A DNA stretch of 64,000 bases from Cyanobacteria bacterium OH_CBrB_359 (GTDB taxonomy: Bacteria > Cyanobacteriota > Vampirovibrionia > Gastranaerophilales > Gastranaerophilaceae), in contig JAEZET010000003.1 in NCBI GenBank assembly GCA_023433065.1, positions 62,001-126,000 on the forward strand. Reading direction: 5' to 3'. The notes below the pieces were generated by a model. That model was not told where the DNA came from and did not search any database. It worked only from the letters and a program-made list of their open reading frames with translations. Positions 17,787 through 25,109 of the stretch are shown piece after piece. Each line of letters opens with the position of its first letter. Within the stretch, counting starts at the first letter, position 1. The translations under genes were made by a program, and so were the position numbers.

Positions 17787-18841
17787 TAACTAAGTCCGTT
17801 CATCTGTGCAAGTTTATGTAAAAAATGGTCATGATGATCTATGTTTATTGTTTTTGGTATGAATTCCTTATTAAATACTTCTTTATATTTTGTTAAAAGA
17901 TATCTGTCCGTCATCCCTGAAACATAATCCGCAGCTGTTCTTTGTACTAAAATATCACTGCCATTATATTCTTTTTTAAGAATTGAACAGTAATATTCAA
18001 AAAGTTGTTTAATAAGTTTTTTGATTTTTTCTTCATCATCTTTAGCTAAAGGGCTGTAATAAACGTTTGTAAACATCCATGAACGGAGTTTTTCAAGGTA
18101 GTAGAAGCATTCTTCGGACATAGATATTTGAGTTTTGTTTATACTGTTATCAACAATATCATGCACCATTTTTGATAATCTTTCACTTCTGTAGTTTGAA
18201 AAATATTTAATGCAATCCTGTGGCAAATCCTTTTCTGCAATTATCTCTGCTCTTATTGAGTCTTGGATGTCGTGGTTGATATATGCAATTTTATCTGAAA
18301 TTTTTACTATTTGTCCCTCAAGGGTGTATGGCGCAGGCATTTCCCAAGAGTGTTTTAAGATTCCGTCTAATGTTTCAAAAGTCAGATTTAGCTCTTCAAT
18401 ATTTTCAGCTACTCTGATACTTTGCTCATTATGCTTATATCCTTCAGCCATGACTTCATTAAGGGCACATTCACCACTGTGCCCGAATGGTGTATGACCT
18501 AAGTCATGTCCAAGAGCAATGGCTTCTGTAAGGTCTTCATTTAGATTTAAGGCTTTTGCTATAGTTCTTGCAATTTGAGAGACTTCAAGTGTATGAGTCA
18601 TTCTGGTTCTGAAGTGGTCATTTGTAGGAGAGAAAAAGACCTGAGTTTTATGCTTGAGGCGTCTAAATGCTTTAGAATGCAAAATCCTGTCCCTGTCTCT
18701 TTGAAACTCTGTTCTTAGCGTGCAGCTTTTTTCAGGATATTTCCTTCCTTTGGAGTGAATACTCTTTGCAGCATTAAGACTGAGCTGTTCCAACTCTTTT
18801 TCTTCCAGTGTTTGTTTTATAGTTTTTTCTTGAACACTCAT
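17786..18841 (-). CDS. dgt: dGTP triphosphohydrolase family HD protein
   Basis: This 351-residue HD-domain protein of the dGTPase family cleaves dNTPs to nucleosides and tripolyphosphate. Motifs are 'RDRDRILHSKAFRRLKHKTQVF', 'THTLEVSQIARTIA' (first His), 'ALGHDLGHTPFGHSGE' (HD pair) and 'YINHDIQDSIRA' (final Asp). Length fits the shorter, deoxyguanosinetriphosphate triphosphohydrolase-like type. It is the first gene of dgt-dnaG-rpoD, linking nucleotide pool control with replication initiation genes. AGGA lies seven bases upstream of the ATG. Confidence 0.93.
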   Translation of the reverse strand: MSVQEKTIKQTLEEKELEQLSLNAAKSIHSKGRKYPEKSCTLRTEFQRDRDRILHSKAFRRLKHKTQVFFSPTNDHFRTRMTHTLEVSQIARTIAKALNLNEDLTEAIALGHDLGHTPFGHSGECALNEVMAEGYKHNEQSIRVAENIEELNLTFETLDGILKHSWEMPAPYTLEGQIVKISDKIAYINHDIQDSIRAEIIAEKDLPQDCIKYFSNYRSERLSKMVHDIVDNSINKTQISMSEECFYYLEKLRSWMFTNVYYSPLAKDDEEKIKKLIKQLFEYYCSILKKEYNGSDILVQRTAADYVSGMTDRYLLTKYKEVFNKEFIPKTINIDHHDHFLHKLAQMNGLS

Positions 18842-18947
18842 CTAGCCATCCTGCTCAACTTCATTAATATTTTATAGCAAAATTATTTTAATGTCCGTTC
18901 AAATTTAAGAATATGTTTAAAAAGTTAATATTCTTTACTTTTGATGC

Positions 18948-18976
18948 TTGATTAATTGTTATATTTCAATTATTAT
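18948..18976 (+). promoter_or_regulatory. Predicted sigma-70 promoter of rpmB
   Basis: TTGATT (18948-18953), a 17-base spacer and TATTAT (18971-18976), four and five of six consensus matches at ideal spacing. The leader would be about 55 bases long and ends in the AAAGGA ribosome site of rpmB. Confidence 0.65.
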
Positions 18977-19037
18977 TCCAATATGCGCAATTTGGCGTGC
19001 TTTTTCAACCGGAGAAATAATTTGAAAGGAAATAAAA

Positions 19038-19229
19038 ATGTCAGTAGAATGTGATATCTGTGGTAAAAAACCTATTAAAGCGGCAAAGATTTCTTTTTCG
19101 CACAAACAAAATACCTACAGACAAAAACCAAATTTACAATCAGTAAAAGTTAATCTTAATGGTACTGTGAGAAAACTAAAAGTTTGTACTTCTTGTATCA
19201 GAGCAGGAAAAGTTCAAAGAGCTGTTTAG
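19038..19229 (+). CDS. rpmB: 50S ribosomal protein L28
   Basis: This 63-residue L28 has 'CDICGKKPIKA' near the start and 'VCTSCIRAGKV' near the end, two CxxC pairs that mark the zinc-binding form of L28. Length is normal. The gene has its own promoter, a strong GAAAGGAA ribosome site and its own terminator, so it is a one-gene transcript. Confidence 0.95.
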   Translation: MSVECDICGKKPIKAAKISFSHKQNTYRQKPNLQSVKVNLNGTVRKLKVCTSCIRAGKVQRAV

Positions 19230-19245
19230 TTTAGATTAAAAAGTA

Positions 19246-19276
19246 AAAAAAGCCCTTTAAAATGAGGGCTTTTTTA
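19246..19276 (+). terminator. Intrinsic terminator of rpmB
   Basis: The stem AAAAAGCCCT / AGGGCTTTTT encloses an eight-base loop and runs directly into a T tract, 17 bases after the rpmB stop. Confidence 0.88.
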
Positions 19277-19431
19277 TTGCAAATTTTGCCATGCTTAGCG
19301 TGTCAAGATTTTTTTTTTAAAACATTTACGTAATTTCATTAAATTTGCTTCATTAAACTTTGTAAAATTCAATTTTTTCGTTTCTGACAGAGGGCATGGT
19401 CAATTGTAAAAGTTATTTAATAAAAAACTGC

Positions 19432-19460
19432 TTGAAAAGCATGTACAGCCATAATAGGAT
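19432..19460 (+). promoter_or_regulatory. Candidate promoter of a non-coding transcript
   Basis: TTGAAA (19432-19437), a 17-base spacer and TAGGAT (19455-19460). Each box matches four or five of six consensus bases. It lies in a gene-free stretch and would start a transcript near 19467. Confidence 0.35.
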
Positions 19461-19466
19461 AAAAAC

Positions 19467-19677
19467 ACGAGTTAAGAAAAGAGTGGATGTGTTAGAGAGG
19501 TGATGGCTTAGACTTCCTAGGGGGAGAGAATTTAAAAAGATGTTAGACTATTAAATTAAAAATTAGAGAAATTTTAAACCTAAAACAAGTTTACAAGATT
19601 TGGGGTTGGGGGTTTAAAAAAAGAAATAGTTGGGAGAAATCAATAAAATGTTCTGTGAAAACAGAACTTTTTTTTTT
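19467..19677 (+). ncRNA. Candidate small non-coding RNA of about 210 nt
   Basis: The 449-base gap between the rpmB terminator and deoB has no credible reading frame. It ends in a strong intrinsic terminator (19650-19677) that belongs to neither neighbour. A plausible promoter lies 35 bases before 19467. The inferred RNA is purine-rich and poor in C. It contains a nine-base-pair stem TTTTAAACC / GGTTTAAAA (19572-19580 with 19611-19619). I could not match it to RNase P RNA, tmRNA, SRP RNA or a known riboswitch. The size would suit a 6S-like RNA, but I cannot draw the long 6S hairpin. The start is uncertain. Confidence 0.4.
19650..19677 (+). terminator. Intrinsic terminator with GAAA tetraloop
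   Basis: The seven-base-pair stem GTTCTGT / ACAGAAC closes a GAAA loop and is followed by ten T residues. It lies 49 bases before the deoB start and terminates the candidate small RNA. Confidence 0.85.
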
Positions 19678-19725
19678 ATTTTAATTGTTTGATGTGCTAT
19701 ATTTAAATAGGTTTAGGAGTTTTTA

Positions 19726-20904
19726 ATGAAAAGAGTAATATTAATAGTTATAGATTCCATGGGTATAGGTGCTATGCCGGATGCTTGTGATTACAATGAT
19801 TTAGCTTGTTGCAACACTCTTAAAAATGTTGCTGAAGCAGTTAATGGTTTGAATGTTCCTATGCTTCAAAAATTAGGACTTGGAAATATCATTGAGGTTA
19901 AAGGGATTGGAAAAAATCCTGATTCTATTGCTCAGTATGGAATTCTTGCTGAAAAATCCAAAGGTAAAGATACGACAACAGGTCACTGGGAGATGATGGG
20001 GCTTGTTTTAGATAAACCTTTTAAAGTTTTTCCTGAAGGATTTTGTGATGACATAATTAATTCTTTTATAGAAGAAACAGCCTGTGGCGGTGTTCTTGGG
20101 AATTGCCCCGCTTCCGGTACAAAAATCATAGAAGATTATCATACTAAACACAGAGAAACAGGATTTCCGATTGTTTACACAAGTGCAGACAGCGTTTTTC
20201 AAATCGCCGTTGATATTGATACTATTCCTCTTGAAATTTTATACAAATATTGTTTGGTAGCAAGAAAAATTTTGGATGAAAAGTCCAATGTATCAAGAGT
20301 TATAGCAAGACCATACAGAATAATTGACGGAAAACCTTCAAGAATATCTGCATATAGAAGAGATTATTCAGTTCCGCCTTTTTCTAAAACATTATGTAAT
20401 GAAATTGTTGAAAATAATGGAATTGTTTTGGGAATCGGAAAGATTGAGGATATATTTGTTGGCTCAGGCATATCACATGCGATACATACAGGTTCAAATA
20501 AAGAAGGACTTGAGTTAACATTAAAGGCTGTTAAGAATGAAATAAATTTAGATGAATTAAAAATTTCTGAAATTTCTAATAATCCTGATAAATATATGAT
20601 TTTTACTAACCTTGTTGATACAGATATGCTTTATGGTCACAGAAATGATGCAAAAGGTTATGCCAAAGCAATTGAGGAAATAGATAGTTATTTGGTAAAA
20701 ATTATATCTTCTATGTCAGACAGCGATCTTTTGATTGTTACCGCAGACCATGGGTGTGACCCTACTGTTGAGGGGACTGATCACACAAGAGAATATGTAC
20801 CTTTGTTGCTATATCATAACTCTATAAAGTCCAAAAATCTGGGTACTAAAAATTCATTCAATTATGTAGCGGATTGTGCAAAAGATTGGCTGTTCAGACA
20901 ATAG
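19726..20904 (+). CDS. deoB: Phosphopentomutase
   Basis: This 392-residue alkaline-phosphatase-superfamily enzyme interconverts (deoxy)ribose-1-phosphate and 5-phosphate in nucleoside salvage. Metal and catalytic sites are visible: 'VIDSMGIGAMPDA', 'DTTTGHWEMMG' (catalytic Thr region), 'TNLVDTDMLYGHRND' and 'TADHGCDPT..GTDHTREYVP'. Length is normal. A TAGGAG stands before the ATG. No other deo gene is adjacent, and the upstream terminator separates it from the RNA candidate. Confidence 0.96.
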   Translation: MKRVILIVIDSMGIGAMPDACDYNDLACCNTLKNVAEAVNGLNVPMLQKLGLGNIIEVKGIGKNPDSIAQYGILAEKSKGKDTTTGHWEMMGLVLDKPFKVFPEGFCDDIINSFIEETACGGVLGNCPASGTKIIEDYHTKHRETGFPIVYTSADSVFQIAVDIDTIPLEILYKYCLVARKILDEKSNVSRVIARPYRIIDGKPSRISAYRRDYSVPPFSKTLCNEIVENNGIVLGIGKIEDIFVGSGISHAIHTGSNKEGLELTLKAVKNEINLDELKISEISNNPDKYMIFTNLVDTDMLYGHRNDAKGYAKAIEEIDSYLVKIISSMSDSDLLIVTADHGCDPTVEGTDHTREYVPLLLYHNSIKSKNLGTKNSFNYVADCAKDWLFRQ

Positions 20905-20934
20905 CGAAAAGAGGTAGTTTATTTTATTTTTTTT

Positions 20935-20943
20935 TGTTATAAT
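20935..20943 (+). promoter_or_regulatory. Extended -10 promoter of the ferredoxin gene
   Basis: TGTTATAAT carries a perfect TATAAT with the TGn extension. The -35 region (TAGTTT at 20915-20920) is weak, as expected for extended -10 promoters. It lies 62 bases before the ferredoxin ATG. Confidence 0.6.
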
Positions 20944-21005
20944 CAACCTGAAGTAGTTATTTCTATTTCATTCTGAAACAAAAAATATAAATAAAGGAGA
21001 AAGAC

Positions 21006-21182
21006 ATGAAAGTAAAAGTTCAAGACGGATGTATAGCTTGTGGAGCTTGTGAATCAATATGTGATGCAGTTTTTACAGTAGAAGATGTTGCAATGGTTAA
21101 CGAATCTGCTATATCAGGTAATGAAGATTGTATTAAAGAAGCTGCTGATTCTTGTCCTGTTAACGTTATTACAATAGAATAA
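21006..21182 (+). CDS. Small 4Fe-4S ferredoxin (58 residues)
   Basis: This short gene is bounded by an AAGGAG ribosome site and a strong terminator. The 58-residue product has cysteines at 9, 12, 15, 19, 42 and 50. C9xxC12xxC15 together with C50-P is the single 4Fe-4S ligand set of monocluster ferredoxins ('CIACGACESIC' ... 'SCPVN'). The second half is acidic, as in electron-carrier ferredoxins. It is a soluble low-potential electron carrier of the kind used with hydrogenase, pyruvate:ferredoxin oxidoreductase or nitroreductase-type enzymes, none of which is nearby. It is transcribed alone. Confidence 0.9.
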   Translation: MKVKVQDGCIACGACESICDAVFTVEDVAMVNESAISGNEDCIKEAADSCPVNVITIE

Positions 21183-21197
21183 GTGATTTTAAAATAT

Positions 21198-21226
21198 AAA
21201 GCTGCCTATTATTAGGCAGCTTTTTT
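21198..21226 (+). terminator. Intrinsic terminator of the ferredoxin gene
   Basis: The stem AAAGCTGCCTA / TAGGCAGCTTT has a four-base loop and a T tract, 16 bases after the ferredoxin stop and 12 bases before the nth start. Confidence 0.9.
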
Positions 21227-21237
21227 AGTAGGTATGT

Positions 21238-21879
21238 ATGAAAAATATTAATGTGATTTTTAAGAGATTAAGTGAGAGAAATCTTCCCCGTACAGAATTT
21301 GTCAGATTCATGGAACAAGTAAAAGATCCTTTTATTGTCCTTATCTCTTGTATCTTATCTTTGAGAACAAATGACAAAACAACATATCCTGCGACTATGA
21401 GAATGCTTAATCTCGGGCATACTCCCTTAGATTTTTCCGTATTGAAACCTGAAGTGCTCGAAAAAGAGATTTATCCCGTCGGCTTCTATAAAAATAAGGC
21501 AAAACAGATTGTACAAATTTCAAAAAAATTAGTTGATGAATATAACTCGCAAGTGCCTAATTCTATCGATGAGCTTATTAAATTTAAAGGTGTGGGCAGG
21601 AAAACAGCTAATCTCACTTTAGCTAAAGGTTTTAATCTACCTGCAATATGTGTTGATGTCCATGTGCACAGGATTTCTAACAGACTGGGATTAGTACATA
21701 CAAAGACACCCGATGAGACAGAGTTTGAACTGAAAAAAAATCTACCCGTTAACTATTGGATAGACTTAAATACGCTTTTCGTGACTTTGGGTCAAAACAT
21801 ATGTAAACCTACAAGTCCGAAGTGTCCTATTTGCCCTATTAATGAGTATTGCTCATTCTATAAAAAAATTATGAAATAA
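21238..21879 (+). CDS. nth: Endonuclease III, DNA glycosylase/AP lyase
   Basis: This 213-residue base-excision repair enzyme removes oxidised pyrimidines. The helix-hairpin-helix 'KGVGRKTANL' carries the catalytic Lys, 'VDVHVHRISNRLGL' the catalytic Asp. The C-terminal 4Fe-4S ligands have the exact C-x6-C-x2-C-x5-C spacing. It begins just after the ferredoxin terminator. A weak AGG precedes the ATG. Confidence 0.95.
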   Translation: MKNINVIFKRLSERNLPRTEFVRFMEQVKDPFIVLISCILSLRTNDKTTYPATMRMLNLGHTPLDFSVLKPEVLEKEIYPVGFYKNKAKQIVQISKKLVDEYNSQVPNSIDELIKFKGVGRKTANLTLAKGFNLPAICVDVHVHRISNRLGLVHTKTPDETEFELKKNLPVNYWIDLNTLFVTLGQNICKPTSPKCPICPINEYCSFYKKIMK

Positions 21880-22078
21880 CTTTAGATACAAATTTAATCG
21901 CATCTCTTACTGACTCTTTAACAAATGAAACAGCAAGCTGTGAAATAGATTGATTATTCAAGTAATCATATGCCACATAAATCGGATCTTTTGAATTTCT
22001 AAATCTCATTCTTGGATCTTTTTTATTAAAAACTTCGGCATCAAAAAAGATGCTTTTATCTATCATTTTAGTTTGCAT
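21869..22078 (-). CDS. Small hypothetical protein
   Basis: This 69-residue polar protein has no recognised family. The N-terminal half is basic with 'DPRMRFRNSKDP', and the C-terminal half is one amphipathic helix ('ISQLAVSFVKESVRDAIKFVSKVI'). It has a reasonable AAGAGAG ribosome site four bases before its ATG. Its 3' end overlaps the end of nth by 11 bases on the other strand. I regard it as probably real, on spacing and ribosome site only. Confidence 0.5.
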   Translation of the reverse strand: MQTKMIDKSIFFDAEVFNKKDPRMRFRNSKDPIYVAYDYLNNQSISQLAVSFVKESVRDAIKFVSKVIS

Positions 22079-22192
22079 ATTGCTCTCTTTAATTTTACAG
22101 CTCTCTTGTATATATAAAGTATTTATTTGATATATAATTGCTTTTTAAAAATATAATTATTAATTTTTATTAACAACATTGTAACAAGTATC

Positions 22193-23107
22193 CTAAGAAT
22201 TTATATGAATCATCTTATTTATAGCATTGAAGGCTTTTTCCGCTATTTGAGAATCAACATTGATTTCATATTTTTCTTCGCTTAGAGATGACAGTATATC
22301 TTCCAAATGATTCCATTTCATATTAGGGCAGACAGCTCTGGAGCTAACAAGATGAAATTCTTTGTCTTTGTAATCTCTCTCAAGTCTTTCAACAACTCCT
22401 TTTTCAGTACAAATTATAAAAGATTTGTTATCTGATTCTTTGGCAAATTTTATTATTCCTGTTGTGCTTCCAACGTAATCTGATATTTTTACTACTTCTT
22501 TATGACACTCAGGGTGTGTTAAGACAAGAGCTTTAGGGTATTTTTCTTTCATTTTGTTGATATCTTCAACAGTTATTCTAAGGTGGGTAGGGCAATAACC
22601 CGGATATGTTATAACTTCAATATTTGGCAGTTTTGATGAAACGAAGTTGCCTAAATATGTATCAGGCACAAATAAAACTTTATCTACTCCGAGTGATTTA
22701 ACTACATTAACAGCATTTGAACTTGTGCAGCAAATATCCGATTCTGATTTAACTTCTGCTGAAGAATTAACATAGCATACAACAGGAATCCCTGGATATT
22801 TTGATTTAAATTCCCTTAACTGTTCTACATCAATCATATCTGCCATTAAGCAACCTGATTCCATTCTTGGAAGTAAAACTTTTTTATTCGGTGATAATAT
22901 TTTTGCTGTTTCAGCCATAAAATAGACGCCTGCAAAAACAATAATTTCCGCATCGGTTTTTGCCGCCATTTGGCTTAAATGCAGTGAATCTCCCACAAAA
23001 TCTGCTACTTCGTCAATTTCAACATTCTGGTAACAGTGGGCTAAAATCACGGCATTTTTTTCTTTTTTAAGTTGATTAATTTTATTTATTATTTCAATTT
23101 TTTGCAT
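22193..23107 (-). CDS. nadA: Quinolinate synthase
   Basis: This 304-residue 4Fe-4S enzyme condenses iminoaspartate and dihydroxyacetone phosphate to quinolinate in de novo NAD synthesis. 'AHCYQN', 'GVYFMAETAKIL', 'SGCLMADM' and 'CCTSSNA', 'THPEC' and 'SRAVCPNMKWN' give the conserved pseudo-trimeric folds and the three cluster cysteines. The ATG at 23107 is chosen because AGG lies seven bases before it. An in-frame ATG at 23125 has no ribosome site. nadB and nadC are not adjacent; nadD lies about 24 kb away. Confidence 0.95.
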   Translation of the reverse strand: MQKIEIINKINQLKKEKNAVILAHCYQNVEIDEVADFVGDSLHLSQMAAKTDAEIIVFAGVYFMAETAKILSPNKKVLLPRMESGCLMADMIDVEQLREFKSKYPGIPVVCYVNSSAEVKSESDICCTSSNAVNVVKSLGVDKVLFVPDTYLGNFVSSKLPNIEVITYPGYCPTHLRITVEDINKMKEKYPKALVLTHPECHKEVVKISDYVGSTTGIIKFAKESDNKSFIICTEKGVVERLERDYKDKEFHLVSSRAVCPNMKWNHLEDILSSLSEEKYEINVDSQIAEKAFNAINKMIHINS

Positions 23108-23155
23108 GTTAATACCTATATACATTGTGAAAAGATGATATCTTAATTTATATCA

Positions 23156-23773
23156 TTACACTAAATATTCATTATGGCTTCTTTCGTAACCGATTGTGGT
23201 GGATTCTTCATGTCCCGGATAGACTATTGTAGAATCATCTAGAGGCATAAGCTTTGTTTTTATGGATGTCACAAGAGAATTAAAATCGCCGTCTTCAAGG
23301 TCAGTTCTTCCTATCGTTCCCTTAAAAAGCGTATCGCCGGAGAATAGCTTATCTTCAATCAAAAAACACAGGCCGCCTCTCGTATGTCCGGGAGTATGGA
23401 AAATTTTAATTTTTTTATTACCAAGTTTTAAATATGTGTTTTCATCAATAAAGTCTGTAATTTTGATTTCAGAAGCAGCAGGAAGCATCCCCCAGTTTTT
23501 CATATATGTTTCAATGTTTTGTGCATGATGCAGGTCGTCTTTATGGAGAAAAATTGGTACATTTATATTTTTATCCGACTCACCCATTATATGGTCAAAA
23601 TGTCCATGGGTATTAAGGATAAATTTTAATGTAGCGCCATGGCTTTTGATTTCTTGTAAAATCTTATCAAAATCTCCGCCCAAATCAATAATAATGGCTT
23701 CTTTTGTATCTTCATCAATTACTAAATAGGTGTTAACTTGAAGTATTCCTGTGTTAAAAATTTTTATTATCAT
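23156..23773 (-). CDS. Metallo-beta-lactamase-fold hydrolase (glyoxalase II-like)
   Basis: This 205-residue protein has the metal-binding signature 'NTHGHFDHIMG' (THxHxDH) and later ligands in 'HTPGHTRGG', 'FSGDTLFKGTIGRTD' and 'YPGHEEST'. This is the YcbL/GloB-like branch, which lacks the C-terminal glyoxalase II helical domain, so activity on S-lactoylglutathione or another thioester is possible but unproven. It lies 48 bases upstream of nadA and is likely cotranscribed with it. Confidence 0.88.
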   Translation of the reverse strand: MIIKIFNTGILQVNTYLVIDEDTKEAIIIDLGGDFDKILQEIKSHGATLKFILNTHGHFDHIMGESDKNINVPIFLHKDDLHHAQNIETYMKNWGMLPAASEIKITDFIDENTYLKLGNKKIKIFHTPGHTRGGLCFLIEDKLFSGDTLFKGTIGRTDLEDGDFNSLVTSIKTKLMPLDDSTIVYPGHEESTTIGYERSHNEYLV

Positions 23774-24018
23774 AATGTCTCTCTTTTTAACCGAACGTAC
23801 AATAAATATTACTATAAATAACCATATACTGCCAGATTTATCATTTAACCTTGCTGTTACTTATTTTTCTCTTGATAATATTTTTCTATAAATTAATTTA
23901 TGTAAATATTTTTTTATAAACCGTTCAAAAAAAATAAAAAAATGACTTAATGCTAACAAGGATATTTTTATGCAGTGTGTAGAGAAGATATTCGATTAGA
24001 GTAGTCGGAATTTAGATA

Positions 24019-25107
24019 ATGACTAGAGTTCAGTTGTCTTTAAGTGTTCCAGTTTATAGAGGGAGCATCCTAAGACAAAATCATCAAAATAACAATCAAA
24101 GTGTGTCTAATAGCTATACTTTATCAGAGATGGAGGATAGAAAATGCCAGCCATTTTATTATCCTGTCAGCTTTGGCATGCAAACCTCTGATTTTCCTTT
24201 TTTAGATAGCAAAGGAATGCATTGCCCCGGTTGCGGAGCTTTAATTTTAACTGAGCAAGAATATAACGAGTTTTTAAAAAAGCTTGATTCTACTCCTGAA
24301 GAAAAATATATAGAATATTTAAAAACTTATAAGCCTTATATGCCGGATTATATTAAAGAAATATTTAATGAAATATGCAGGATTTCCTCTAAAGATCCGG
24401 ATGCTGATTTGAAGCAGATATTAATGTCTATGAGGACATTACAACTGCCAAAATTACAGAGAAAACAACTTGTAGTTATTAATAAAGTCGAGTCTTTTGT
24501 TGAAAAAAATCTTAAAGGCAATGAATATAAATCTGCAAAGAAATTATTAAAATTTACAAAAGAAAAAATATTCGATAATACTTCAACATCAGATACATTT
24601 AAGCGTAAAAGTTTTATTTCTTCAGTTGCCCATCTTAATATTGCAGATGAGAATAAAAAATTAGAAATTATTGAAATAGCAAGACACATGGCTAATTCCT
24701 ATTCTGATAAATCAGCCTGGATAGTTAAATATGGAGGAGAAGATAAGCAAGGTGTACAAAGAGGAAACCGAGAAATCGCAAAAGCAATGTTAGAGCCTTC
24801 TTTACCAAATGTTGATCATATATATCCCGTATCCAAAGGCGGAAAAAATAGTTTAAACAATTATGCGGCAATGCATTCAATGTGTAATTTGATTAAAAAT
24901 GATGATGAATTTCCCGAATGGTTGGCTAAAAGACCTAGTAGAGTCAAATACTACACCAGATATTTACAGGATATACAGGATATGATCGATGATAAGCAAA
25001 TTAAAAGAAAATTTTATAAGAGATATCCTGAAAGAGTTATAAAAACTATCAGTGATTTGACTAATAATGAAGTGAATATTAACCTTTCACATAAAAATAC
25101 TAATTAA
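24019..25107 (+). CDS. HNH endonuclease-domain protein with zinc-knuckle
   Basis: This 362-residue protein has an HNH nuclease motif near the C-terminus: 'VDHIYPVSKGGKNSLNNYAAMHS' followed by 'CN' (about 265-290), with the DH, central Asn and CN..K positions of HNH families. A CPGCGA knuckle at 69-74 could bind zinc with a partner. Between them lies a long charged helical region (about 85-250). The first 60 residues are Asn/Gln/Ser-rich and contain 'PVSFGMQ', a motif echoed in two other proteins here. It is not next to restriction, CRISPR or phage genes, so role and substrate are unknown. No ribosome site is obvious. Confidence 0.72.
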   Translation: MTRVQLSLSVPVYRGSILRQNHQNNNQSVSNSYTLSEMEDRKCQPFYYPVSFGMQTSDFPFLDSKGMHCPGCGALILTEQEYNEFLKKLDSTPEEKYIEYLKTYKPYMPDYIKEIFNEICRISSKDPDADLKQILMSMRTLQLPKLQRKQLVVINKVESFVEKNLKGNEYKSAKKLLKFTKEKIFDNTSTSDTFKRKSFISSVAHLNIADENKKLEIIEIARHMANSYSDKSAWIVKYGGEDKQGVQRGNREIAKAMLEPSLPNVDHIYPVSKGGKNSLNNYAAMHSMCNLIKNDDEFPEWLAKRPSRVKYYTRYLQDIQDMIDDKQIKRKFYKRYPERVIKTISDLTNNEVNINLSHKNTN

Positions 25108-25109
25108 AA

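Noticed and set aside
19277..19725. RNase P RNA, tmRNA or SRP RNA in the long gap
   Set aside because: The conserved core of RNase P (GAGGAAAGTCC-type), the tmRNA tag frame with tRNA-like ends and the SRP GGAA-type apical loop were looked for and not found.
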